From Ricinus communis (taxonomy: Eukaryota; Streptophyta; Magnoliopsida; Malpighiales; Euphorbiaceae), in NCBI RefSeq assembly GCF_019578655.1, contig NC_063263.1:21513001-21577000 (forward strand): DNA of 64,000 bases, written 5' to 3'. Below the pieces are notes generated by a model that worked only from the letters and a program-made list of their open reading frames with translations, made no database searches and was not told the DNA's origin. The number at the start of each line of letters is the position of its first letter. The first letter of the stretch is position 1. Below are positions 46,651 to 59,419 of the stretch, in pieces. The translations under genes and the position numbers were made by a program.

Positions 46651-48290
46651 GACTATGTGTCTCATATGGTAACATATCCAATTCAGAAGTTCATTTCTTA
46701 CAATGTCTTATCTAACCAATATCGCAACTATCTTTGTCAGATCTCAAAACACACTGAACCCACAAACTTCTACGAAGCCAACACCGACCCTAAATGGTGT
46801 AAGGCTATGGAAGAAGAACTTCATGCCTTAGAGAAAAATGACACATGGAGTATTGTCCATCTTCCAAAAGATAAAAAACCTGTGGGATGCAAATGGATAT
46901 ACAAGATCAAGTATAACAGTAATGGAATTATTGAGAGATACAAGGCCAGACTTGTAGCCCGAGGCTTCACTCAAACTTATGGAGTTGACTATCAAGAGAC
47001 ATTTGCTCCAGTGGCCAAAATGAATACGGTCAGAATCCTTCTCTCAATAGCAATTAATCAAGGCTGGAGCCTATTTCAAATGGATGTCAAGAATGCATTC
47101 CTACAAGGTAATTTAAAAGAATAAGTTTACATGAGACTTCCTCCTGGTCATAAGTCAACCTCAGACACATCCATGGTATGTAAACTAAAGAAGGCTATCT
47201 ATGGCCTAAAACAGTCCCCGAGGGCATGGTATGCTAAACTCAGTCGTTTTTTATTAAGTATTAATTTCAGCAAATGCGAATCTGACTCATCTATGTTCGT
47301 CAAAAACACTCTTAATCTCACCATTGTTATCTTAGTATATGTTGATGATATCATAATAACAGGAAATGATGATCAAAGTATAGGGAATGTCAAACAAAGT
47401 CTAAAACGAGAATTCGACATCAAAGATCTTGGTCAACTGTCATACTTTCTAAGCATAGAAATGGCAAAATCCAACAAGGGCTTATTTCTATCCCAAAAGA
47501 AATATACCCTCGACCTCTTGAAAGAAACTGGAAAAACAGGTGCCAAACCTGCCTTTACACCTATGGAAACCAAAGTTAAACTCAATTTAGAAGATGGAGA
47601 CCTTCTAACCAACATAGGGCACTATCAGCGCTTGGTAGGAAAACTGATTTATGTTACTGTCACTAGACCTGACATTTCATTTGCAATTAGTGTAGTGAGC
47701 CAGTTCATGCATGCCCCTCGCACCAGTCATCTAGAAGCTATAGATCGAATCCTCAGATATCTCAAGGGAACTCCCGGACAAGGAATATCGATGAAGAAGA
47801 ACAATACTACTAACATAGTTGGCTTTTCTGATGCAGATTGGGCTGGAAGTTGTGACAGGAAATCAACCACTGGTTACTGTGTCTTTGTAGGAGGAAACTT
47901 GGTAACATGGAAAAGTAAAAAATAAAGTGTAGTGGCCAGATCAAGCGCCGAAGCTGAATATCGTGCATTGGCTTCCACCGCAAGCGAACTCATTTGGATC
48001 AAACAAGTCCTCAAGGACATGAAAGTTGCAAGTAAAGGACCAATGCAAATGCATTGTGATAATCAAGCTGCTCGGCACATCGCATCAAATCCCGTATTTC
48101 ACGAACGAACCAAGCATATTGAAGTTGATTGTCACTTCATTAGAGAAAAGGTTCAAAAGGGAGAGATTGAGACTCCCTACATCAAAAGTCAAGACCAGCT
48201 GGCAGACATATTCACAAAAACTCTTGATAAGCAGAATCATCATACAATCCTCCGCAAGATGGGTTCCATAAACTTACTCGAACCCACTTT
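46651..48290 (+). pseudogene. Copia reverse transcriptase and RNase H, two internal stops
   Basis: RT blocks in order: CKWIYKIKYNSNG, YKARLVARGFTQTYGVDYQE, FQMDVKNAFLQGNL, then a TAA at 47122. They continue in the same frame as LKKAIYGLKQSPRAWY and the catalytic VYVDDIIITG. RNase H follows with FSDADWAGS, a TAA at 47923 (in the position of Gln before SVVA), then SSAEAEYRAL, CDNQAARHIA and TKHIEVDCHFIREKV. Otherwise the domain is complete to QLADIFTK. Apart from the stops it is close to consensus, indicating modest age. Confidence 0.88.
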
Positions 48291-48299
48291 GAGGGTGAG
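48288..48299 (+). other. Polypurine tract of the copia element
   Basis: TTTGAGGGTGAG lies directly before the 3' LTR. It is purine-rich after the first three bases and in the expected place. Confidence 0.7.
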
Positions 48300-48573
48300 T
48301 GTTGAAGAAATAGGAAAAGAAGCTGAGGTCTCAGAGGCTGCACAAGCTAAGTTGCTTGTGCAGACCTATCATCATGCATCTCGGGGTAAGGAGCAACCTT
48401 TCCTCGCGTGGAAAGGTCACTTCAACCCATACCCTTAGCGGAAAGAGTCATTGAGCAACCGCTTACAATATTTTTCTCAATACAACAAATCATGGATATA
48501 TATCAACATCTCCCTGTAAAGAACTCAGAATTCTAATTTTCAATACACAACTCTCTTCATTGTTCTTTTCACA
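48300..48573 (+). repeat. 3' LTR of the copia element
   Basis: 274 bp, TG...CA, followed by the target duplication CTATA. Confidence 0.93.
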
Positions 48574-50803
48574 CTATAATTAAGGAGTTAGAGAATTTAG
48601 TATGCTTAATAATTAAAAGAATCTTAAAACTTTAAGCAATTTAGCAAATTTCACTAATATCTAACTAAAAAAGGAAAGCAACAATTCTCTTTATAATTAA
48701 CATTTTTAGCAATGTAAAGAAATTAAAAGCTCTTTCTTTCCAATCCTCTCCTTCAATCTCATGGCAATGTTCCCCTTTATAGGTCGTTTTCCTTACTTTC
48801 TTTTCTTATTTTTTTATTTTTTCTTATTGAATAGATTTTTTTGTTTGTTTTGTACAGTAAGAACAGATCTCTAGTAAAAAAACATCTAGCCTCCTTCAAG
48901 GCTTGGTCTAATAAAACTAAGATAAGATGTCCTTTTATAATTTTGCATATGCTGGACAATTTTTGGAATTTGCTATACGTTGTTCTTTTAATTAAATTTT
49001 ATTTACTTTTGTTTCTTTCTTGCTTTAAGTCATAGTTGTTAAAGGCGAAAGGAGCACCAAAGCAATAAGGGCTCTTGATGCCTGAGGGGCAAAGCACAAG
49101 GCAAGGCCCGCGCCTGACAAGAGTGAGGTGCAAAAGATAGAATAAAGTAAAAATTAGGACTCATAACACAACCCATGCATAATATGAAAAACTTAACAAA
49201 GCCAAAGAAAATAAATAAATAAATCGTGATAAGACATGTCCAAAGGAGATAATAAAAATAAAACATAATTTTATAAATAACTAGAAGTCTTAGAATAATA
49301 GAAATCTTAAAGCATCTTCTTTTACTAATTTACAAGAAGTCTATAATGATGGTCTTGATCCTACTCATGCACTTCTAAGCAATTCTTCTCTTCTTTTTCA
49401 TCATCATATGTCTTTTTCCATAATATTCTTTCTTCCACATTTTAAATTTTTTTTTTAGAGATAATTAGATGTAGGTAAGCCAATATATTCTATATTAAAT
49501 TTATAATAAAGGGTTGAGATCATTTCATGTTTTAAGAAGGAAAAAGAACCGACTAGAAGTCAAAATATTATAAAGGCACACACCTTAATGAAGTCGTCTG
49601 CCTTTCTTGGCTTGTGCACCTTGATAAGTGCATCTTCATTTACAACTCTCTGATGTCTTTAAGGAGTGTTACACTTACTAAAGAAACTTTTAAAGAGATA
49701 TGCTCTTATATTGCCTCATACCCTTGAGAGAGTTGGTTCCTGACAATAGTTGCCTACGTCTGACATGACCAAACCCAACCATTCAGTGCCTGTGAAGATT
49801 ATAAAAAGGTTGCATCTTCAAGAGTTGTGGTAAACTTTTTAGATTTATTTTGTTTATATCTTTATTTTAATAATAAGGTTTTCTAGATATTTTTTGTATT
49901 TTTGCTTTTAATGATTGTAGGTTCTTTGTTACCGCTTTTGCCGAGCATCAACGAGAATACCATTGAGGACTTTGCGATTGATCTTCATCATCGTAGACTA
50001 GCTGCAAATCTTTATACATATGAACGTTAAGATGATATAAATGCTGAAAGTGAAGGTAACTGCATAGTGAAGTCAAAAAGGAACAGGCAAACTAAAAACT
50101 AATTTTGTGAACAACTTCAAAGATTCTTACAATAGTTGTCTATGTGTGACGTGAAGAAGTTCAACCATTTAGTGCCTTTTTCACATTTTCATGTTATTAA
50201 TTTGTAAGATGCATATTGAGGAAAAATGGTTGACAACTTATTGAAGATGAATGGACGTTATTGTTTTATGTTGAAAAACAATTTAAACATTAGTTTAATT
50301 TAATAGTTTTAACTTTTTAAACTTTGGAAATATTTTATGGTTTATGTTTATAATTTATAGTTTATAGAATGTTTGGTTTAGTTTTTTTTTTAAGAACATT
50401 AGTAAATATTGTAATTAAGTATTTTATTTTATATAAATTATTTATTACATTTAATAAAATTCATATTATCTTAGTAAACCAAGCAAAAACTAACATAAAC
50501 TCAATAGCTACCAATAAAAAATTCAATATAAACCATACATAAATGAATAGAAACACAGTCGAATTAGAAACTCAGTCGAAACTAACAAATACTAAATAAA
50601 AACTCAACAGAAACTAATAAAATACTCACAGGACCAACATAAACCAAAAAATAACTCTAACTAAACCAATCAAAAGGTCAACACAAACCAATTCAGATTC
50701 TCTTTTTTTTTTTTTTTTTTGCATATAACATGCTTTTTAGAAAATTAAATAATAGCATATTCTTGTACTTATTTTATGTTTTTAACAAATTTTTATGAAA
50801 CCC
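48574..50803. other. Non-coding DNA with duplicated 57-bp segment and possible transposon ends
   Basis: Text starting at 49742 (TGACAATAGTTGCCTACGTC) returns in diverged form at about 50130 (ACAATAGTTGTCTATGTGTG) over roughly 57 bp. Between the two is a short open stretch (INENTIEDFAIDLHHRRLA) with no family I recognise. At 49040-49130 GGCGAAAGGAGC and CAAGGCAAGGCCCGCGCC words resemble the end of a common plant transposon type, with AGGCACACACCTT near 49570 as a possible partner. Nothing here is firm. Confidence 0.4.
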
Positions 50804-52136
50804 TGATGTGTATATTTTATGCATATTTTTTCTATTTATAATCTTAAGGTGTTTATTTGTAGTTTTTGATGATTTTAATAGTTATTAACTCAAGGTGGAG
50901 TTGAGTTGGTATAAAGATATTGAATAAATATTGAGATTCAGCTCAATTTTGGGGTCTCAACCCCTATAAGGATTTTATCCAATCCGGTGAGATGTTCCGA
51001 CAAGTCTAGCAACCATTTGTAGGATCTCACTCCTTTGGAGATTTGGCTCACACCTCGTGAGATTAGACTTGGAAAGCTTTTATTGGAGTTTGTTGCATCT
51101 CAAAGTCTTTGAGGATTTTCTCACCTCCCTTCGATCAAGTCTCACTAGGGGTGAGGTTTTTCTCATCCTTTCAGATGCGCGCAAATTCAGCTTTTATCTT
51201 TTAACAAATTTTTATTATTTTTACACTATATAAACATTTATTAGGGTTTCAAAACCCTTGTCCTTTAATCTAAACACTATTTTGAAGCCAGTAAGAGAGA
51301 GAAAGAGCTTAAATTGAAGATCTAAACTCTTAAGAACATCAAACTGAAGATTGAAACCTCAAGTTTAAGATTAAAGCACGGATTGAAGTTTGCTAGTAGA
51401 GAAAGCTTCAAGAGGATATTTGCTCTAAACTTTCTTCCTTTTATATAGTCTATTTAAATACATGTGTTTATCCTTATTTTTATTATTATTATTCTTGGGT
51501 TTGTATTTATTGTGAATATGAGTTAATTTCTCTCTTTAGGATTCGATGAATCTTTAAACTCCTTTATTTGTGATTGAAATTCGGTTTATGAATGCTTACC
51601 TTTTGATTTAAAATTTAAGTTCTTCATGACTTGTGAATATTAGAATCCAAAATTTCCATATATAAGATATTAAGTGAAGAAATGAAAGTTGAAACTTAAT
51701 ATTAGTTCATTCAATTTCTAAGCCTAAGAAAGTTAGAGTCAGAGATGATGTGTCTTTTGAGACCTTGATAAGATTAACTATAAAACTTAATAGATTTTAG
51801 TTATAATTCATGATTACAAGACTAGGTCTAAAATTAACCTAAAAACACCTAATATAGCTCGAGAAAGTATATTAGATATTCAGGGATAATCAATCTTCAA
51901 TTAGTTAAGCATTCCAATTATCAATTTCACTACTCAACATTAGGATGTGTAATAGATGAAATCTAAACCCGAGCTTTCTAAATATTGTTTATTTATATTT
52001 ATTTAGTTTAGTTATTTTAGTTAATATTTTTAATAAACTTTTATCTTCTAAATAATAGTGAGCACTTGACATCCCTCCTCGTATTTACTCTATATTACTT
52101 ATTACTAATTCATACACTTGCAGATTTTACCCAACA
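50804..52136 (+). mobile_element. Solo LTR of a Ty3/gypsy (Tat/Athila-like) element, 1,333 bp
   Basis: Begins TGATGTGTATATTTTATG, ends ACTTGCAGATTTTACCCAACA, and is flanked on both sides by AAACCC (50798-50803 and 52137-52142), which includes the 5-bp target duplication. A TATA box (ACTATATAAACA, about 51224-51235) sits mid-element. The 3' end, with CATACACTTGCAGATTTTACCC, is typical of Tat/Athila LTRs. No internal region or second LTR is present, so it probably arose by LTR-LTR recombination. Confidence 0.72.
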
Positions 52137-52142
52137 AAACCC

Positions 52143-54729
52143 ATAAAAAATTCTAAAACTTTGCTAGTATCTAGCAGAACATAACAGAACAAAATTCTCT
52201 TTGTAGTTAACACTAAAAGTTTTCTTTCCTCTCGTCTTCCCCTTTAATCTATGTATCAAATAGTAAAGTTTTTCTTAAATCTATGCCATTTCTTTTCTTA
52301 TTGTATAAATTTATTTGTTTGTTTGATACAGTAAGTTGAGATCTAAAAAGTTTATAGATTTTCTTTTATGGACGTACTTACAGTCTCTATCATATAGGCA
52401 TCTCAGTCTTCCAATATGGAACAATTTCAAACTTTACAACTAAACCTTTATGAAAGAACATATATTAAATTTGTCAAAGAAAACAAACAAATTTTACTAA
52501 TTCTTTCAAAATTCTCTATAATATAATTCAACCTTTACAAAGATTTTGTTTAAAAGAAGAAAAACATGTCAATCAATTTTGACAGGCACATCAAAAAACT
52601 CACTAATAAAGATTATCGACTTTAGTTAAAACTAGGACATTTCTTACAATTTTAAACATTTAGTAAATTACTGATTTTGCAGGGAAACAAACAGAAAATT
52701 TTCACAACCACGTCATAAGCACCGCTCAGCAATTCACATTGCACATACATACCAGCTCATTCCAGCCATGGACCTGTTTTCCATCACAAAATGAGAAGGA
52801 ACAACTTCTTTCCTAATGGACAAAATCGAAAGCTTTAAGTTGCATATATATATATAAACCAATTCTTTTAAAGCAACATGACGGCCATGCTCAAAATGAA
52901 CTAGTCTTGTTATCGTCGCCCATCATCAGACCTTGGGATGTCGCATCCATCATCAGACTTTCCTTAAGGTGACAATCAAAATACCTATCATTGTAAGGAC
53001 ATGAACTGCAGGGCGTTATGGTTTTTGAATCATCTCTTACCCACTGACCAAATATATTCCAAGTCTCAGAACTTCCATCAATAGTGAGACTAAATTTCCC
53101 CAAATAAAAATCTCATCTTCACCATGAAAGCTTCCATTTTTCTACCATACCCAAATTGGGTACCCTTCCATTTCAATTTTCACCACTAAAATCTAAAAAG
53201 TTCCAAATGCTGCTTGGGCATTCTCTTTAACTTTCTTTATCAACAGAAAATTGCTACCTTCTTCAATATTACAACCCATTGAAGATGACCGCTATGGTAG
53301 AGGATGCACGGGCCAAGAAAACAATATCATTTGTTTTGGATCCAAACATCCTGACAGTATTTGCCCACAATTAAAAATGAGAGGAGCTGGAGAATAATAA
53401 TGATGATGGGTTCTGTGGCTTGTGGTGACCATTGTGAAGCGAGGGTTCTTTTAGTTTGGAGATCATGAAAATTGGAAGTGAGACAGACAAATAATAATGG
53501 AAACGAAGGAGAAGAAGAGGAATGTTTGGTCAGTCCATGCTGTGAAAATTTACAGAAAAGTATCGTCAGTTGCCTCTAGTGTGTTTGGATCCATGGACGA
53601 GGAAGAAGGGATTCAGTGATGTTGATATGAAAGGTGAGGTTGAGAAGATGATGATTTGATGGTGGAAGAAGATCTAGTTGGATGGCCAGAATGGATTACA
53701 AAATGAATTACAGTAAAGTTAAAAGTGAGAGTGACGAGTTTTAGAAGTGAAGAACAGAACGACAAAGACTGCTATGTTTATTCTCTGTTAATAATGGCCA
53801 TTGACAGTGAGTTGTAGAATTCGTATAAATTATGAGTTTCGAGATTAAATCCAAAACTCACCAATTCTGGGTTTATAAGGATGAGTAGGCATTGCTGAAA
53901 CTTCCATAAATCTGGGTTTCTCATTCTGAATTTTCTTAAATCTTTAGCTATCATTTCAAGCCTTCGGTTCTGTATAAGCAAAAACTACCATAATTATTTT
54001 CAAATTGAAATCGCAAAAAATATAGATTTGAGAAAGAAACAAAAGAAAAAAACCAAGTCTGATGCTAATTTAATAAATCCTGAAAATTTCTGAAAGGAAA
54101 ATAGCTATATAATTTTCTAAAAAAGAAATCCTTTTCTTGTAACCATTCAATCTTAATTGTGAAATATTTTGATCGAGTTTACTTTCAGGAAAGATTAAAA
54201 TGTAAACAAGGAAATTTATTAAAAATAAATAAATAACTTCGGAAATTTATTAAAAAATAAATAACCTTAAAAAGACTTTACAAAAAGTACAAAAGATGTT
54301 ATAATTGCCTACCTGTAACTCCAACTGTTGCATCCAAAAGTGCATTTCTATTTGTATACAAATAAATTATATTTACTCGTCAAATCAAAATTTTAAATAC
54401 AAAGTCCATAAATTTAGGATTTCCGAATAAAACAGCAATTGTGACACAAACATAGACCGCAGTTAGGGAAGTCTTATTATCTAGTTTGGCTTTATCCTGA
54501 AACCTATAACAATGTGGTCAAAATATAGAAGGATTGTCACTAGAGAATTTTGACATATTCATTAACCTAATATATGATGGCAATTCTGCTGATTATCTTA
54601 CATGCAAAGACAAGCTGCAAACCGTTGAAAGATAATGTTTGACAACCACGTTACATTAAACTAAGTTATCTAAACAAGTTAGATTGGAGTAAAATAAACA
54701 GGGATATCCAACTACTATAGAGCTGCTTT
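52143..54729. other. Intergenic DNA downstream of NSE1
   Basis: Two short minus-strand frames (52891-53103 with CSSCPYNDRYFDCHLKES, and 53778-53981) have no domain I recognise and no clear splice context. The zone just below 54730 should hold the NSE1 3' UTR. No poly(A) signal was assigned. Confidence 0.45.
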
Positions 54730-57700
54730 TTACCTTGTTTGAGCAGATGACCGAGTCACTCTTCTCAGATCAGGAATGGGTTGTGAAGCTTGAGATGAGC
54801 TGCCTCGAGCAGCATCTGCTTCAGCATTTATGTTGGCTTTAAGCTTCTTCCTTTTGGATCCTACTGGTGGCTGGCTCTCGGTAGGATCATTTTGTTCATA
54901 CTCTACGTCTACTGCTTCACATTTGGGCACTTGACATTCCCATTCAATGCCACAAGTTGGGCAAACAATTTTACCCTGCAATCGCTGATGTCAATTACTC
55001 GGAGAATGCAGAAAAATTAGTTGATGATAAAAAACAATTTCATCAAAGGTTCAAACTCGTATACCCTGCTTTGAGAAATCTTTTTCTTCAAACAGTAGTG
55101 ATGAATTCGAAGTGTACAACTTTCATTTTGGCACACTTTTGCCTGTCAGAAATAGTCAGGACAAATTATTGGATGTGATAGAAATAATAAATAATGATTT
55201 ATCATTTGGGCCAAATTATTACAAGATTGTGGTAATTGGGCTGTTCAATAAACATAGAACTATTGCAATTATCTCAAGGCAACTGGAGCTAGTTAGAGTA
55301 GAATGATACTCTACTCCTAAATGTACACGACTCCATGCGTATTCTGCTCTACAGCTATTTCAATGCTAACATACTTAAGTGTTTTGTCCGTAAAGCCCAT
55401 CTAATAGATATATTGGCTGAACATTTTAAGGAATTGCCCTATAAAAACAATTGTGGTTTCTCAAAGAGCATAATGAGCCTTGCACATAATATTTAAACTA
55501 ATGGTCTAATTCATGTCATCCAACTGGCTTGGCTATCCCATTTAGATAATCAACTAAAAGTCATTTTGATTTGCTTCATAATGAAAAGATGGGGTAGCAG
55601 GCAATCAAGGACAAAGCAACAAAACCTTTATTGCAGCTTCATTGCACACTTGACATGGTGGGGTGCCAGAATTATGAAACCAACTTCGCAGATCAAGGTA
55701 GGATCTGACACCAAGTCCAATGCCACCATCTGGGGTGCGACAAAGCCACTTGTCACACACAAGCTCATCAAGAGTTTTTTCCTTCTGGGACAAAGAAAAA
55801 TTCCTTAATGCAGGAGGGACTTGAGATGAACTACCTTGTGACTGTGATTCTGCCGAATTGTAAACCTGAAACAGACCACAATACTACTCAAGCACCTATG
55901 GGTGAGCAAACAGTTGGTTTATTTCAAAATCATACCGAATGGAAAAAGTCTGACCAGTGAGATTATTCAACATTGAAACTAAACTGAACCAAATTGGTCG
56001 CATAAGTCAAACCAAATCGAATTGAACCAAAATAATTCAGTTATATTCAGTTTGGTTTTTGGGTTTCTTTTATTCAGGCTTCTAAATTTCAGTTAAATCA
56101 TTGCTATTATTATATTATATTATTTAAAGCATTTATTTTAATAATGAGCTCTTATTTTACATACATGAAAAATTAATTATTTTATTTTCTTCATTAATTT
56201 ATTGAATCAAGTCTTCTTCAAAAAAATAATTTCATAATATACTCAAAATATCTTACTAATAAATATATAAGTTTAGTTCAGTTCGGTTAACTAAAATTAT
56301 TTTACTCAAAAAGCCAAACTGAACTATTAAAATAATGAAACCTAGTCTTCCAGTTCTCGTTCGGTTTTGCTTACCCCTACAAGCACCCCAACATGCATGG
56401 ATATATATGTATATGTAGGTGGATGTGTGTGAATAAGCACACATTTGCATATAAGCAATGCAGTAAAGTTTTATGGTCCAACGAAAACAATTTTATTTAA
56501 CCACCGTGAATTTATCTGCCCAGAGAATAGCTTAACTTGGAATTCATAGATTGAGCCAATTCTTTGTCATAACATAAGCTATTGTTAGATGACCACCTAC
56601 TCATTGATAATTTGTGAAATAAAGCCACAATGTCAACACAGTACACGTCCACAAGTTAAAAAGCAGATGATATTTCTAATGAAATGCAAGTATTATACCA
56701 ATAATTAGAAATAACAGATGTCTGCAACGGATCAAAGTTTTAGACTAGTTGGCCAATTTCATAATGGACAGATAATGAAATAGCTAAAATAGAAAAGTGC
56801 TCATGTATTTGGATTTTTTGGTCATTAGGCTTTTACTTTTCAGTAAAACAGAAATAATAACTACATTGACATTTAGAAGAAAAAATATTATTTGTGAAAC
56901 TCAAGAATGTCAGTCTACACCCTCAGTATGCATATTAGTAACCAGTTGTAATGCAGAACATGGACAAATCACTACATACTAACAATTGATTACATCCAGC
57001 AGCAGAAACTGCAGAGCAGCAGAAACTGCAGAGCAGCAGACACTTCAAGGTTTAATGGAATTTGTATTTAGCCAGTACCTATATTCGTCAACTGAGCGAA
57101 CTTGAAAAATTTGCAAAACAACATCTTTGCTCCAAAGCAATTTCAGAGAAAGCTGCTACTTTTAGAATGTATGAAAGTACAGACAGGATGCAATCCAGAA
57201 AACACACAAGAAGAGGAGTTCAATAAATAACAGTAATCAAGGATACAGTCCAACATTTACAGCTAAACTATCCCAATCCCAGGAAAAACACTAAAACTCA
57301 ACAGATGGAAGAAAAAAAAAAGGGAAAAAAAAAAGAAGGAAAAGAAAAGAGAAGGTAAAGAAGTAATCCAATTGACAGTAGGACAGCAGGGTCCAAATTT
57401 CATGCTTGGACTAGTTAGAGGCCCCAGTGAAAACCAAGACCAAATCCTCAGGTAAATTTGCAACTTTACAATCCAATCTGAACTATTATCTTAAAATATC
57501 TCCGTGCCTATTCTGCCTCACCTTATAGACTAAGCCGTGATGATTTCATCCTTAAACTTAAGCTGTTGGATTCCTTCATCTCATCCATATTGACAAACAT
57601 AAAAGAACTAGTTATTCTCCCAAATCATTTGTCACCAAACAAATTAGTCAAGATATTTTCTCTGGCTAGATTATGTCAGTTTTTCCTTCAACACACATAC

Positions 57701-59419
57701 AAGCACACAGGCTTTATAATTAGTGGACCCATTGACTTAGTTCTCAAGTTCTTCAAAAGAATAAGCAACATGAAAATATATGTACAGTGTAAAAGAATAC
57801 TTGAACTGAGCCTGATACCTGAATATTTAAAAGTAAAAAAGGAAAAAGAAAGATATTTAAATATCCACAAATCCTTTTTTCCCTTTTTATTCTTTTTAAT
57901 GTCTTGCCTTCATTCACATTACCAATTACTTTTCTTTCCCAGAAAGGACATACAAATGGTCACCAAAAGAAATGTAGCAACTCCATTCGCTAAGCCTATA
58001 CATTTAAGTAGAAGTGAAACAGGCAAAAAAAAGATAAGCAGGATGCAAGCTCTAAACTATATGTCATTATCATTTTAGGTCTAATGCTCTTCTCCTCCCT
58101 ACCCCTTTGTTTTAGTAGAGGTGACTGAACAAAATCACGTTAATCAAATGAAATTATGACTAATACAGAGATAACAAGAAGGGAGAAGAAAAGAGAATCA
58201 GAACGTTATCAGAGATGTAGTAAGAAAAAATTCACCATGTTCTCAGCATAACCTACACAAACATAGCTTTCTTCGTTAGAAGCAACTAAAAGCATCTTAT
58301 AGACCCATTGCTCCAGTCCCTGACTGAATTAATTTTGTTCTACTCTCCAAAGAGTTTCATTTTGGGATTTTATCCATGTATTTGTCAGTGTAATCTTATA
58401 CATAAAAGAATAAATTTTTTCCTTGAAATTCATTAACATTGATATCTTCTCTTTTAATCACTCTTGAAGAATAGAAATTTAGCTTTTGGATGCAAACAAA
58501 TTATTAATGAAAGCAAATCACAGAAGAAATTTTGATTCCAACTACTGTATTACACAATTATTTACAGTGTTCACCTTAGGAAAAGAACAAATCAGTCAAG
58601 GTAAAGAAATCTACCTATGCTTGCAAATTTTCATCACAAATTGGTGGATCAAATTAGTTGTGACTGAAACACAAACAAATATCATGTACAATCAACTTGA
58701 TGCATCAAAATAATTGCAATTGAATTTAGAGCAAAAGTTTCCACACCTGATTCTCCAGCCGAATATTGAGAGCACCAGACCAGGATATGCTACCTTGGGC
58801 TGTAGCATCCTGCACTATTGCTTCTATCTGACATTAAAATTATTGAGTAAACAACAGAAAATAGGTCCCAAAATGATTGACACCACAAATGCATACTAAT
58901 TCTGATTTAGATTCCAGTGAAAGAAATTTTTACACAATGACAAAGAAAAAACCGAATAAAACAATTGGGTAAATCACATATCAGTAAATAAAAGCTTTTT
59001 TGGTTGAATAAATAGGGTTACTTACAGCCGCTTTAAATAGAGTAATTTGAGGAACGGAGTACTTAGAACCAAGCTTGGACTGGTCATCAGAAACATTATT
59101 AACAAGACCATAAAACAACTGTCCGTCATTTTGGTTTCTACAGCGCCGTAACTCCATTTGTACATAAGAGAGTTCCTTGTTTATCTTCAATAAGAAATCA
59201 TTAAATTCACGCCCGCAAGTACCTGTATAAACAAATTTCTCATTAAATTCGAAATTAATATTAAAATAAAAGGAGAAAAAAAAAAAAGAAAGAGAGAAGA
59301 TTACGAGGGTTTTTTCCGGTGACCGAGCTGAATATCTTGTGGAAATCGTCTTCCTTGAGTGGGCCGCGTGACATTAAAGATTGGATGAGAGTGTGGTGCT
59401 TCCAGTTCAGCACCGCCAT
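54730..59419 (-). CDS. NSE1: NSE1, RING-like subunit of the SMC5/6 complex (six exons, 318 aa)
   Basis: Exons on the minus strand: 59305-59419, 59026-59222, 58747-58827, 55626-55865, 55065-55142 and 54730-54975. All introns are GT-AG and total coding length is 957 bp. The start MAVLNWKHHTLIQSLMSRGP and residues 1-130 form the winged-helix Nse1 domain (LKEDDFHKIF, INKELSYVQMELRRCRNQ, NVSDDQSKLGSKYSVPQI). Residues 150-200 contain LSQKEKTLDELVCDKWLC and GLGVRSYLDLRSWF. The RING-like zinc domain has ligands C202, C205, C215, C220, H225, C228, C242 and C245. A basic SKRKKLK patch lies in the variable tail. NSE1 pairs with NSE3 and NSE4 in the nuclear SMC5/6 complex, which acts in recombinational DNA repair; the RING domain supports ubiquitin-ligase activity. 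ACAAGGTAAAAAG at the stop could act as an alternative donor, so a longer C-terminus is possible. No defect seen. Confidence 0.93.
55897..56379. mobile_element. Non-autonomous hAT element in NSE1 intron 3, 483 bp
   Basis: Perfect 8-bp duplication CAAGCACC at 55889-55896 and 56380-56387. Ends are TATGGGTGAGCAAACAG and, reversed, TAGGGGTAAGCAAAACCG. Subterminal AACCAAATTGG and CAGTTCGGTTAACT words are present. There is no ORF. It lies about 30 bp from the 3' splice site preceding exon 4, inside a 2.9-kb intron. Confidence 0.85.
56388..58746. other. Rest of NSE1 intron 3
   Basis: Intronic sequence. A 170-codon plus-strand frame (57566-58078) is Phe/Ile/Lys-rich and matches nothing I know. A 19-bp unit (GCAGCAGAAACTGCAGA) is tandemly repeated near 57000-57035, and there is an A-rich tract near 57310. 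Confidence 0.55.

Larger units (their letters stand above)
43626..48573 (+). mobile_element. Ty1/copia LTR retrotransposon, structurally complete, coding-defective
   Basis: A 4,948-bp element on the plus strand flanked by the 5-bp duplication CTATA (43621-43625 and 48574-48578). Short LTRs (266 and 274 bp) run TGTTGAAGAAAT...TTTTCACA. A tRNA-iMet primer site follows the 5' LTR, and a purine-rich tract precedes the 3' LTR. Order: gag, protease, integrase, RT, RNase H, as in copia. Several stops, frameshifts and a lost integrase Glu show it cannot move on its own. Confidence 0.95.

Noticed and set aside
52891..53103. Cys-containing 70-codon minus-strand frame downstream of NSE1
   Set aside because: No known motif beyond a few Cys, no splice partners or conserved context; left unannotated as a gene.
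57566..58078. 170-codon plus-strand frame inside NSE1 intron 3
   Set aside because: Biased AT-rich composition, no recognised domain, lies within an intron on the opposite strand.
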